This document shows positions 1-7,715 of a stretch of DNA of 64,000 bases, piece by piece. The first letter of the stretch is position 1. Every line of letters begins with the position of its first letter. The notes below the pieces were generated by a model. That model ran no database searches and was not told where the DNA came from. It saw only the letters and a program-made list of their open reading frames with translations. Source of the DNA: SpSt-333 sp964371615. GTDB taxonomy: Bacteria > Bacteroidota > Ignavibacteria > UBA10030 > UBA8401. The translations under genes were made by a program, and so were the position numbers. The stretch is from contig CAYJMS010000001.1 of assembly GCA_964371615.1 (NCBI GenBank), positions 124,001-188,000 of the forward strand, written 5' to 3'.

Positions 1-591
1 AAAGTGGTTGTGGTCGGAGCGGATAAGATGAGTTCCATTCTCGATTACTCCGACCGGAACACCTGTATTCTGTTCGGCGATGCGGGAGCGGCGGTGCTGC
101 TGGAACCTTCCGATGATCCTTCGCTCGGTGTGATCGATCATAAATTATATTCCGACGGCAGCGGCGGAGAGTATCTGTATATGAAAGGGGGAGGCAGTTT
201 GAATCCCCCCTCGCAGGAAACGCTTGCCAACAAGATGCATTATATTTATCAGGACGGGAAAGCGGTCTTCAAAGTCGCCGTGGTGGGCATGGCGGATGTC
301 TCCGAAGAGATCATGCGCCGCAACAATCTTACCGGCGCAGATGTCGATTGGCTCGTGCCGCATCAGGCAAACCTGCGCATCATCGATGCAACCGCCAACA
401 GGATGGGATTGGATAAATCGAAAGTAATGATCAACATCGACAAGTACGGCAACACCACCGCCGCAACAATTCCGCTCTGCCTCTCCGAATGGTGGCACGC
501 GGGCAAAGTGAAGAAGGGCCAGAACCTTGTCTTCGCAAGTTTCGGCGCGGGATATACCTGGGGCGCAGTGCTCGTGAAATGGGCTTATTGA
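1..591 (+). CDS. fabH: 3-oxoacyl-ACP synthase III (FabH), 5'-truncated by the window edge
   Basis: C-terminal ~196 residues of the enzyme that condenses acetyl-CoA (or another primer) with malonyl-ACP to start fatty-acid synthesis in the cytoplasm. The open frame runs in from base 1, so the start and the catalytic Cys lie outside the window. Visible family motifs are GDAGAAVLLEP, the catalytic-His segment VPHQANLRIID, the catalytic-Asn segment YGNTTAATIPL and the terminal GAGYTWGAVLVKW. It heads a fab cluster (fabD, fabG, acpP, fabF downstream on the same strand), the usual neighbourhood for this gene. Identification is secure; only the N-terminus is missing. Confidence 0.95.
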   Translation, partial: KVVVVGADKMSSILDYSDRNTCILFGDAGAAVLLEPSDDPSLGVIDHKLYSDGSGGEYLYMKGGGSLNPPSQETLANKMHYIYQDGKAVFKVAVVGMADVSEEIMRRNNLTGADVDWLVPHQANLRIIDATANRMGLDKSKVMINIDKYGNTTAATIPLCLSEWWHAGKVKKGQNLVFASFGAGYTWGAVLVKWAY

Positions 592-693
592 TCCACCGCA
601 GAGTCGCGAAGTGGAATCGATGAATCGTTCTGATGTTACATTGTGCATCTATAAATTATCTTTGCGCCTTAGCGCCTTTGCGGTAAAAACAAC

Positions 694-1599
694 ATGAAAA
701 CAGCATACATCTTTCCGGGCCAGGGTTCACAATATGTCGGTATGGGAAAAGATCTCTACGATCAATTTCCCGCGGCAAAGGCATTGTTCGACGAAGCGGA
801 TACCGCTCTCGGTTTTCCGCTGTCACGCATTCTCTTTAACGGTCCCGAAGAAGAATTAAAACAAACAATGAATACCCAGCCGGCAATTTTTGTGCACAGT
901 GTCGTAGTGTGGAATCTGTTGAAGCCGGCTGACGCTGCGATGACGGCTGGTCATTCGCTGGGAGAATACTCTGCATTGGTTGCCGCCGGCGCAATTTCCT
1001 TTTCGGAAGCGGTCAAACTCGTCCGCCTGCGCGGTGAAGCAATGCAGAAAGCGGGCGAAGAAAATCCCGGAACAATGGCGGCGGTCGTCGGACTTGATCC
1101 GTCGGCTGTAAGCAAGATTTGTTCGGATGCGGCAGAGGCGGGAATTGTGCAGCCGGCAAATTTCAATTCTCCCGGCCAAATTGTAATTTCAGGCAGTATT
1201 TCCGGCGTACGAAAAGCGATGGAACTGGCTAAGGAACGCGGAGCAAAATTGGTGAAAGAGCTTGTTGTCAGCGGTGCGTTTCACTCTCCGTTGATGCAGT
1301 CGGCAAAAGAGACGCTGAAGACGGCATTGGAGAGCACGACAATCAACGATGCGGCGATTCCAGTCTATGCCAATGTCACCGCCCGCCCGGTTCTGACGGC
1401 GGAAGAGATCAGAAAATATTTATTTGAACAAGTGACCAGCCCCGTGCGGTGGGAAGAATCTGTCGTCAATATGGCGGCCGACGGCGCAACGCGATTCGTT
1501 GAGATGGGACCGGGCAAGGTGCTGCAGGGATTAGTGAAGAGGACCGCATCATCTGTCGAGATTGCCGGCTACGACAAAGCGGCGGAGATTAAAATTTAA
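694..1599 (+). CDS. fabD: Malonyl-CoA:ACP transacylase (FabD)
   Basis: Transfers malonyl from CoA to acyl carrier protein, supplying the extender unit of type II fatty-acid synthesis. 301 residues, the normal length. N-terminal FPGQGSQYVGMG is the family signature; the nucleophile is Ser88 in GHSLGEYSALVAAGA and the partner His197 lies in VVSGAFHSPLM. An ATG start follows a 102-base spacer after fabH; that spacer carries a fragment of a genome-wide intergenic repeat (gcgccttagcgcctttgcgg). It sits between fabH and fabG and is probably cotranscribed. Family assignment is unambiguous. Confidence 0.97.
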   Translation: MKTAYIFPGQGSQYVGMGKDLYDQFPAAKALFDEADTALGFPLSRILFNGPEEELKQTMNTQPAIFVHSVVVWNLLKPADAAMTAGHSLGEYSALVAAGAISFSEAVKLVRLRGEAMQKAGEENPGTMAAVVGLDPSAVSKICSDAAEAGIVQPANFNSPGQIVISGSISGVRKAMELAKERGAKLVKELVVSGAFHSPLMQSAKETLKTALESTTINDAAIPVYANVTARPVLTAEEIRKYLFEQVTSPVRWEESVVNMAADGATRFVEMGPGKVLQGLVKRTASSVEIAGYDKAAEIKI

Positions 1600-1626
1600 G
1601 ATCATTTTTTTACTGCTGCGGATACT

Positions 1627-2211
1627 ATGTCGGAAATAAAAATCGGAAAATATACGATCGATCCGATCCTTTTTGAAAAAGGATTTGCCCGCGGCTGCGG
1701 TCCGTACAAATGTGAGACCACCTGCTGTTCCTCCGGCGTCTTCGTCGATCCGGTGGAGAGGGACGTGATACTGCAGCATAAGGAAGAAGTCAAGCGGCAA
1801 ATGGATGAAACGCAGGTGAAGAACGAATCGGTTTGGTTCGAAGACCGCTATGAAGAGGATCTCGATTTTCCCTCCGGATATTCGGTCGGAACGGAAGTGC
1901 ACAACGACAAATGCACGTTTCTCCGCAAAGACGGACGCTGCAGCGTGCAATTGGTCAGCGCGGAGAAATATAACGATCCCTGGAAGATCAAACCGTTTTT
2001 CTGCGTCGCGTTTCCCGTGTGCGTGGAAGACGGCGTGCTGACATTCGACGATTACCAGCAGGGAGAAGCGACATGCTGTTCGGTGGTCGGTGATACGGAT
2101 ACGATGCTGATCGATTCCTGCAAATCGGAACTGGAATACGTACTGGGGAAAGAGGGATATCAAGAACTGGTAAGACAGAGAGATAATTACATAAAAAACT
2201 CTGAAACCTAA
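1627..2211 (+). CDS. Cys-rich DUF3109-type protein (YkgJ-like metal-binding fold)
   Basis: 194-residue cytoplasmic protein without signal peptide. Cysteines are grouped as GCGPYKCETTCC near residue 23, DKCTFLRKDGRCSV around 100, KPFFCVAFPVCVEDG around 125 and EATCCS near 150. The spacing resembles the DUF3109/YkgJ families, which are thought to chelate Zn or Fe-S; that resemblance is by eye. The gene sits 27 bases after fabD and 66 bases before fabG, so it is embedded in the fatty-acid operon, though no link with lipid synthesis can be read from the sequence. The biochemical function is unknown. Confidence 0.7.
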   Translation: MSEIKIGKYTIDPILFEKGFARGCGPYKCETTCCSSGVFVDPVERDVILQHKEEVKRQMDETQVKNESVWFEDRYEEDLDFPSGYSVGTEVHNDKCTFLRKDGRCSVQLVSAEKYNDPWKIKPFFCVAFPVCVEDGVLTFDDYQQGEATCCSVVGDTDTMLIDSCKSELEYVLGKEGYQELVRQRDNYIKNSET

Positions 2212-2268
2212 TGACCAATTACCAATGACGAATTACTAATTCCTAATTACCAGTTCCATTTTTAAACG
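2212..2268 (+). repeat. Degenerate AATTACCAAT-type intergenic tract
   Basis: Short reiterated blocks (accaattacc, acgaattact, aattcctaattacca) fill the fabD-fabG side gap after the DUF3109-type gene. The same vocabulary recurs near 5,020, 28,045 and 29,165. No reading frame or stable hairpin is seen. Confidence 0.6.
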
Positions 2269-2277
2269 GACAATCCT

Positions 2278-3030
2278 ATGTCACACTATAATCTAAACGG
2301 TAAAATCGCCCTCGTCACCGGCGGTTCACGCGGAATCGGTCGCTCGATCGTTTTGCAACTGGTGGAGTCGGGTGCAACGGTGGCATTTACCTATCGGAGC
2401 AGAAAAGAAGAGGCAGATACGCTTGTCGCTGAGATACAGTCAAAGGGTGGGAAAGCCGTCGCGTTTCAATCCGATGCCGCAAACACCGCACAGTCAAACG
2501 ACGTAGTACAGGCGGTCATTAAGGACTTCGGCCGTTTGGATATTTTGGTGAACAACGCCGGTGTGACCAAAGACGGGCTCCTGATGCGCATGAGCGAGCA
2601 GGACTGGGATGACGTGATCGACACAAATCTGAAAAGTGTTTTCAATTTCACCAAAGCAGCCTGCCGCCAGATGATGGGACAGCAAGCGGGCAAAATTATC
2701 AATATTTCATCGGTTGTCGGGCTTGTCGGCAGTGCCGGACAGTCCAATTACGTGGCATCTAAAGCCGGTGTGGTCGGATTTACCAAATCCATAGCAAAAG
2801 AACTCGCTTCACGCAATATTCAAATCAATGCCATAGCCCCCGGTTTTATCGAAACGGAGATGACAGAAAAGTTGAATGAGAAGCAAAAAGAAGGTATCTT
2901 GGGCATCATTCCAATGAAGCGAATGGCAAAACCGGAGGAAGTGGCGAAAGTGGTATGTTTTCTCGCTTCAGAAGATGCCGGATACATTACCGGACAGACC
3001 CTGTGCGTTGACGGGGGATTGGTGATGTAA
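2278..3030 (+). CDS. fabG: 3-oxoacyl-ACP reductase (FabG)
   Basis: NADPH-dependent short-chain dehydrogenase that reduces 3-oxoacyl-ACP during elongation. 250 residues. The Rossmann nucleotide site is VTGGSRGIGRS (residues 14-23). The NNAG motif is at 92-95. The catalytic Ser is in NISSVVG (144/145), and Tyr158 and Lys162 are in YVASKAG. The C-terminal GFIETEMTEKL and YITGQTLCVDGG are typical of FabG rather than of other SDRs. Position directly before acpP and fabF supports the assignment. Confidence 0.96.
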   Translation: MSHYNLNGKIALVTGGSRGIGRSIVLQLVESGATVAFTYRSRKEEADTLVAEIQSKGGKAVAFQSDAANTAQSNDVVQAVIKDFGRLDILVNNAGVTKDGLLMRMSEQDWDDVIDTNLKSVFNFTKAACRQMMGQQAGKIINISSVVGLVGSAGQSNYVASKAGVVGFTKSIAKELASRNIQINAIAPGFIETEMTEKLNEKQKEGILGIIPMKRMAKPEEVAKVVCFLASEDAGYITGQTLCVDGGLVM

Positions 3031-3113
3031 GACATTTTGAGATTTTCTGATTTTTTGATTTAATGATTGAAAATTAAAACCATTACAAAGTTAAACTTAA
3101 TAGGAGAAACACC

Positions 3114-3350
3114 ATGTCAGATGTAGCAGCAAAAGTGAAAGAGATCATCGTCAACAAGCTTGGCGTTGATGCAGCACAGGTTACCGAAACCGCATCGTTC
3201 ACCAACGATCTCGGCGCAGATTCCCTCGATACCGTTGAATTGGTGATGGAATTCGAAAAAACTTTCGGAATGAGCATTCCGGACGAAGATGCCGAGAAGA
3301 TCGGCACCGTCGGTGACGCAATCAGCTACATCACCTCCAAAAAAGGGTAA
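3114..3350 (+). CDS. acpP: Acyl carrier protein (AcpP)
   Basis: 78-residue acidic carrier protein that holds growing acyl chains on 4'-phosphopantetheine. The attachment site is Ser37 in the DSL motif (LGADSLDTVEL). The rest matches ACP closely (FGMSIPDEDAEKIGTVGDAISYI). The start ATG follows a clear AGGAG ribosome site (taggagaaacaccatg). Located between fabG and fabF, as in most bacteria. Confidence 0.97.
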   Translation: MSDVAAKVKEIIVNKLGVDAAQVTETASFTNDLGADSLDTVELVMEFEKTFGMSIPDEDAEKIGTVGDAISYITSKKG

Positions 3351-3510
3351 AAGAGTCATAAGCCACACCGTCACTGCGGTGAAAAGAGTGTTATCTTCGG
3401 CCCGGATTCCGGACGAAGTGACGTTTTGAATGCCGGACACTGTCCGGCTTCACGCATGTTGTGACGATGTGGTTTTTTGTTTCTATTTTTAAGGATGAAC
3501 AGGAAAGATC

Positions 3511-4770
3511 ATGGCATATAACGGAAAACCACGTCGCGTGGTCGTTACCGGTATGGGAGCGGTGACGCCGATCGGATTGACGGTGGACGAGTTTTGGAAG
3601 AATGCGCTGGCCGGCAAAAGCGGCGTTGCGAATATTACTCATTTCGATACGACCAATTACGAGACGAAATTTGCGGGAGAGTTGAAAGGATTCGATCCGT
3701 TGAACTATATGGACCGGAAACTCGCCCAGCGGGTCGACGCATTTACGCAATACGCCCTCGCTGCAGCGGATCAGGCAGTAAAGGACTCGCAGATCGATTT
3801 TGATAAGACCGACAGAGAACGGGTCGGCGTCGTTTTCGGCTCCGGTATCGGCGGATTCAAGACTTTTCAGACACAGGTGGGAAACATGTTCGAACGGAAA
3901 GGCCCGGACAGGATCAGCCCGTTCTTTATACCGATGATGATTCCGGATATCGCCGCCGGCCGGATCTCGATTAAATACGGATTGAAAGGTCCGAACTATG
4001 CGACGGTCTCCGCTTGTGCCACGGCATCCCACGCAATCGGCGATTCGTTGATGCTCATCCAGCGCGGAACGGTCGACGTCATGGTGTGCGGCGGTTCGGA
4101 AGCGGGCATTTGCGAGATGGGAATCGGCGGTTTCAACCAACTCAAAGCATTATCCACCCGCAACGACGCTCCGGAAAAAGCGAGCCGCCCGTTTGAAAAA
4201 AACCGTGACGGATTCGTCATGGGCGAAGGGGGCGGAATCCTCATTTTGGAAGAACTGGAACATGCAAAAGCACGCGGTGCTAAGATCTATGCCGAACTGG
4301 CGGGCATGGGATTCACCGGCGATGCACATCATATTACCGAACCGGCGCCGAACGGCGAAGGAGCACAGCGCTCCATGCGCATGGCGTTGAACGATGCCGG
4401 CCTCAAACCGACGGAGATCGATTACATCAACGCGCACGGTACATCCACCTATTATAATGACAAATATGAAACCGCGGCGATTAAGGCTGTCTTTGGAGAT
4501 CACGATGCAAATCTTGCGGTCAATTCCACCAAGTCGATGATCGGTCACCTGCTCGGCGCAGCGGGAGTCGTCGGCGCCATTGCCACGATCCTTTCAGTCG
4601 TTAATGACGAGGTTCATCCGACGATCAACTACGAAACACCCGATCCCGAGTGCGATTTGAATTACGTGCCGAACACATCAGTAAAAAAGACCGTCAATGC
4701 GGCAATCTGCAACGCATTCGGCTTCGGCGGCCATAATGCTACTCTTGCATTCAAGAAGTTTTCCTCATAA
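3511..4770 (+). CDS. fabF: 3-oxoacyl-ACP synthase II (FabF)
   Basis: Elongating ketosynthase that condenses acyl-ACP with malonyl-ACP. 419 residues, full length. The thiolase-fold triad is visible: Cys169 in VSACATASHAIGDS, His in INAHGTSTYYND and His in KSMIGHLLGAAG. The glycine-rich terminus GFGGHNATLAF is typical. A 160-base spacer separates it from acpP, with an AAGGA ribosome site before the ATG. A GC-rich hairpin with a T-run lies about 190 bases downstream, so this gene probably ends the fab transcript. Confidence 0.97.
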   Translation: MAYNGKPRRVVVTGMGAVTPIGLTVDEFWKNALAGKSGVANITHFDTTNYETKFAGELKGFDPLNYMDRKLAQRVDAFTQYALAAADQAVKDSQIDFDKTDRERVGVVFGSGIGGFKTFQTQVGNMFERKGPDRISPFFIPMMIPDIAAGRISIKYGLKGPNYATVSACATASHAIGDSLMLIQRGTVDVMVCGGSEAGICEMGIGGFNQLKALSTRNDAPEKASRPFEKNRDGFVMGEGGGILILEELEHAKARGAKIYAELAGMGFTGDAHHITEPAPNGEGAQRSMRMALNDAGLKPTEIDYINAHGTSTYYNDKYETAAIKAVFGDHDANLAVNSTKSMIGHLLGAAGVVGAIATILSVVNDEVHPTINYETPDPECDLNYVPNTSVKKTVNAAICNAFGFGGHNATLAFKKFSS

Positions 4771-5242
4771 AAACAAAATCTACCACCAAATCACGAAATC
4801 ACGAAATGTTGGGACGGTCGCAAGACCGTCCAAAAACAAAATTAACCACCAATTCACAAAGTCACCAAATTATATTGCGAACCTTCGGTTCGCGGATTTT
4901 GAAATATGTTTTTCAATTTCACAATTTCAAAATTTATAAATTCGGCAATTTTATGTAGGGACGGATGCAAATCCGTCCTTTTTTTTACACCACCAAGACA
5001 CCAAATCACCAAAATTGAAAAGGTAATTGGGAATCTGGAATTAGGAATTTGTCATTCGTCATTGGTAATTGGTCACTGGTAATCAACAATATACTGCCTG
5101 ATATCTGTTATCTGATCTCTGACATCTGCCTTGCATTCATAACTCATCCCTCATAATTCATCCTTCCTTTATTATTTCTCCGATTGCATTTAACCTTTCT
5201 TAATTGTAGAATAACCGCATCAACAACATCCGAATACCTGCC
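4771..5242. other. Gene-free interval built of short repeats
   Basis: 472 bases with no credible gene. From left to right it holds: a GGACGGTC/GACCGTCC hairpin (4812-4831), a GCGAACC/GGTTCGC palindrome (4877-4893), a terminator-like GGACGGAT/ATCCGTCC hairpin (4959-4986), and degenerate tracts of attggtaatt and tgatatctgttatctg words to about 5165. The first and third hairpins are variants of one family (dyad arms around a GCAA loop). A plain AT-rich stretch leads into the racemase gene. Confidence 0.7.
4959..4986 (+). terminator. Rho-independent terminator-like hairpin downstream of fabF
   Basis: Eight-base perfect arms GGACGGAT/ATCCGTCC around GCAA, followed by eight T. It lies 189 bases past the fabF stop, so it may be a repeat element that doubles as terminator. 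Confidence 0.6.
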
Positions 5243-5932
5243 ATGAAAACCATTGGTATGATCGGCGGGACCAGCTGGGTTTCGACGATCGATTATTACC
5301 GCTATATCAATACAATGACAAACGAACGGCTAGGGAGGCTCAATTCCGCGAAGATTATTTTGTACTCCGTCAACTTTGAGGAGATGAAGCAATTGGCCGA
5401 CGCAGGACGATGGGACGATTTCGGGGAGATACTCTCCGACGCAGCGCACCGGCTGGAACTTGCCGGAGCGGCGTGTATTCTGCTCTGCGCCAATACGATG
5501 CACGTATCCGCCGATTCAGTGCAGGGTCGGATCGGCATTCCGCTTATTCACATCGCCGATGTGACTGCGAAGGAGATCGTAAAACAGAATATTACGAAAG
5601 TGGCGCTGCTCGGAACGAAGTTCACAATGGAAAAGGATTTTTTTAAGAACCGCTTATTACACTACGGCATCAGCGCTCAGATTCCCGGCGACGCGGAGAG
5701 GGAATTCATACACGAATCGATTTTTGGAGAATTGGGGAAGGGGATTTTCACCGCCGAAACAAAGAAAAAGTTTGTCGGCATAATGGAAGAAATGAAATCA
5801 AAGGGAAATGCCGGTGTGGTGCTTGCATGCACGGAGATTCCGATGCTCATTTCACCGTCGGAATGCCCCATGCCGGCGTTCGATACCACGCTGATTCACG
5901 CGGCGGCAGCGGTCGATTTTGCTTTACAATAA
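5243..5932 (+). CDS. Aspartate/glutamate racemase family protein
   Basis: 229-residue cofactor-independent racemase. The two catalytic cysteines are in the expected motifs LLCANTMHVSAD and VVLACTEIPMLI; the N-terminal MKTIGMIGGTSWVSTIDYY is characteristic of the aspartate racemase (RacX/YgeA) branch rather than MurI. The substrate cannot be fixed from sequence. No strong ribosome site precedes the ATG. It interrupts the usual fabF-rnc order and is flanked by repeat-filled DNA, so it may be a local insertion. Confidence 0.88.
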   Translation: MKTIGMIGGTSWVSTIDYYRYINTMTNERLGRLNSAKIILYSVNFEEMKQLADAGRWDDFGEILSDAAHRLELAGAACILLCANTMHVSADSVQGRIGIPLIHIADVTAKEIVKQNITKVALLGTKFTMEKDFFKNRLLHYGISAQIPGDAEREFIHESIFGELGKGIFTAETKKKFVGIMEEMKSKGNAGVVLACTEIPMLISPSECPMPAFDTTLIHAAAAVDFALQ

Positions 5933-5954
5933 TAATAATCGTCTCTAAAGAGAA

Positions 5955-5992
5955 TGTCATTGCGAGTCTGCCGAAGGCAGACGAAGCAATCT
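5955..5992 (+). repeat. TCATTGCGAG...GAAGCAATCT intergenic palindrome
   Basis: Outer arms ATTGC (5959-5963) and GCAAT (5986-5990) enclose an inner perfect stem GTCTGCC-gaa-GGCAGAC (5966-5982). It resembles a repeat I know from many draft genomes; the origin is unknown. Confidence 0.6.
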
Positions 5993-6013
5993 TTATACTA
6001 ATATAAAAAGAAA

Positions 6014-6442
6014 ATGGAAAATTCATCTCCGCTGTCCGACGCCGTATCCGCACTGTTGCGCGAAGGGAATACGATGGGGGCGACAAAGCTTCTTCGCGAA
6101 GAATCCGGCATGAGCCTGACGGAAGCAAAAGAATTCCTGGAAAGAGCAGCATCGGGAAATGAGAATCCGGCGCAGTCGCCAAAAAAGGCGGTTCCGATAT
6201 CTCAATCGGTATTGGCAGAGTTGATGCAGGCGAAAAAGATCGAAGCAATCAAGGTGCTTCGCGCCGAAACGGGATTGGGATTGAAGGATGCAAAAGAGGC
6301 GGTCGAACAGGCGCTTCTGGAACACCCGCATGTGCGTCAGATGTATGACGAGATCAGCAGCAGGAACGCTAAAAGCATGTTATGGAAATTGGCGTTCATC
6401 ATCGTTATTGCGTATGCGACGTACCGATTATTCGTGATGTGA
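6014..6442 (+). CDS. Membrane-anchored tandem L7/L12 C-terminal-like protein
   Basis: 142 residues. Two copies of the helix-turn motif of the ribosomal L7/L12 C-terminal domain are visible: GATKLLREESGMSLTEAKEF (about 21-40) and EAIKVLRAETGLGLKDAKEA (about 77-96). A C-terminal hydrophobic helix (LWKLAFIIVIAYATYRLFVM) follows and should anchor it in the membrane. In true L7/L12 this fold contacts elongation factors; here there is no N-terminal dimerisation domain, so a role on the ribosome stalk is unlikely. Function unknown. It stands alone before rnc, with AT-rich DNA on both sides. Confidence 0.75.
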   Translation: MENSSPLSDAVSALLREGNTMGATKLLREESGMSLTEAKEFLERAASGNENPAQSPKKAVPISQSVLAELMQAKKIEAIKVLRAETGLGLKDAKEAVEQALLEHPHVRQMYDEISSRNAKSMLWKLAFIIVIAYATYRLFVM

Positions 6443-6654
6443 GCAATATTATTAATTGAATCACAAGAAAATGTAAGATTTCTGCAAATAAAACATTCGT
6501 TTCAACCATAAGTGATTATCGCCTTTAAGGTACCAGTAACATTTTTTGTTTTTCTTATTATGAAACCACATAAAAAGAAACTTCAACAGGCAAATTTCTT
6601 CAATTCTTATTATATTAGACACAAATAACAGGCAAAAATCTAACACGACTTTCT

Positions 6655-7431
6655 GTGGCATTTCAACCGATCCGTTCGTTTTTCTATCGATTTTTTGAGC
6701 GCGCCCCGCAGCAGCTCTCTTCTCTCTATCCCCGCATCGATTGGAACAAACTGGAATCCGTTCTACGATATCGCATTCGGTCAAAAGATATCTTTGTCCG
6801 TGCACTGATCCACCGGTCGTTCATTCCCGTTTCTCCCATTGAGGATCTTGAATCGAACGAGCGAATGGAATTTCTCGGTGATGCCGTGTTGAGCATTGTG
6901 GTGGCGGAATATTTGTATGAAGCCCATCCCGATAAAGGGGAGGGAGAGTTGACCGTCCTGAGATCACGGCTGGTGAACCGAAAAGCGCTCGCATTCTTTG
7001 CAAAAGAGATCAATCTCCGTCAGTTCCTCATCTCCCACACCAATTCAATCGGCGTGGTGGACAAGGGTTTCGATACGATTCTTTCCGATGCATATGAAGC
7101 GATCATCGCAGCATTGTATCTTGATGGTGGATTAAACGCGGCACGGAGATTTATTCTGGAAGGCCTTCGTACCGCCGTCGCCAAAGGAATGCTGAAATCC
7201 GGCGATCAGAACTTTAAAAGTGAACTGCTGGAAATGTCCCAGGCAAAAGGAAAAGGGATTCCCAAATACCACACCATCAAGGAAGAAGGTCCCGATCACG
7301 ACCGCACATTTACCGTGCAGGTGATTGTTGGGGATGAAATGCTGGGCGAAGGAAAAGGGAAGAACAAAAAGGAAGCGGAACAATCCGCTGCGGAAATTGC
7401 AGTGCAAAAATTACACGAGATCGTAAAATAA
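6655..7431 (+). CDS. rnc: Ribonuclease III (Rnc)
   Basis: Double-strand-specific endoribonuclease for rRNA and mRNA processing. 258 residues. The RNase III signature NERMEFLGDAVLS is at residues 68-80, with the second acidic cluster in SDAYEAIIAALYLDGG. The C-terminal dsRNA-binding domain (about 185-255) ends in GKNKKEAEQSAAEIAVQKL. I use the GTG start, which gives the ~20-residue basic N-terminal extension seen in Bacteroidota relatives; an internal start is possible. fabF-rnc adjacency is common, but here two extra genes intervene. Confidence 0.95.
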   Translation: MAFQPIRSFFYRFFERAPQQLSSLYPRIDWNKLESVLRYRIRSKDIFVRALIHRSFIPVSPIEDLESNERMEFLGDAVLSIVVAEYLYEAHPDKGEGELTVLRSRLVNRKALAFFAKEINLRQFLISHTNSIGVVDKGFDTILSDAYEAIIAALYLDGGLNAARRFILEGLRTAVAKGMLKSGDQNFKSELLEMSQAKGKGIPKYHTIKEEGPDHDRTFTVQVIVGDEMLGEGKGKNKKEAEQSAAEIAVQKLHEIVK

Positions 7432-7466
7432 TTTGAAGCGAACCTATAAATAGTCTTTGTGTAAAA

Positions 7467-7513
7467 TTGTCACCCCGAGCCCCAAAGGGGCAGGCGGAGA
7501 CGTGGGGTGACAA
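7467..7513. repeat. TTGTCACCCC...GGGGTGACAA palindromic repeat
   Basis: Ten-base perfect arms (7467-7476 and 7504-7513) enclose a second short palindrome CCCCAAAGGGG. It lies just downstream of rnc and could fold as a stem in the transcript. No coding capacity. Confidence 0.55.
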
Positions 7514-7556
7514 TATCGTATAAAACATGCCTCGACTGCCTGCCCACCGTGCGATG

Positions 7557-7609
7557 TTCACCCTGAGCGAATGCCGGCGTATTTTGACGGCATGAGTCGA
7601 AGGGTGGCA
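7557..7609. repeat. CACCCTGAGC...TCGAAGGGTG repeat with an inserted palindrome
   Basis: Outer elements CACCCTGAGCGA and GAGTCGAAGGGTG are split by a separate dyad TGCCG...CGGCA (7572-7592). The outer element is bounded again by GCCTGCCCACC and GGGTGGCAGGC-like sequence, giving three nested levels of dyad symmetry between rnc and gcvP. Confidence 0.5.
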
Positions 7610-7715
7610 GGCGCTCGGCATGACATTATATTGGTATTTTTGAGATAGCATTTAGTTTTTCTCCTGCGCCTATCAATCATAAAATCACAAAATCATAAAA
7701 TTATAATTTTTAATC

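Noticed and set aside
7432..7715. Glycine riboswitch upstream of gcvP
   Set aside because: The interval is filled with intergenic palindromes and shows none of the tandem glycine-aptamer core motifs.
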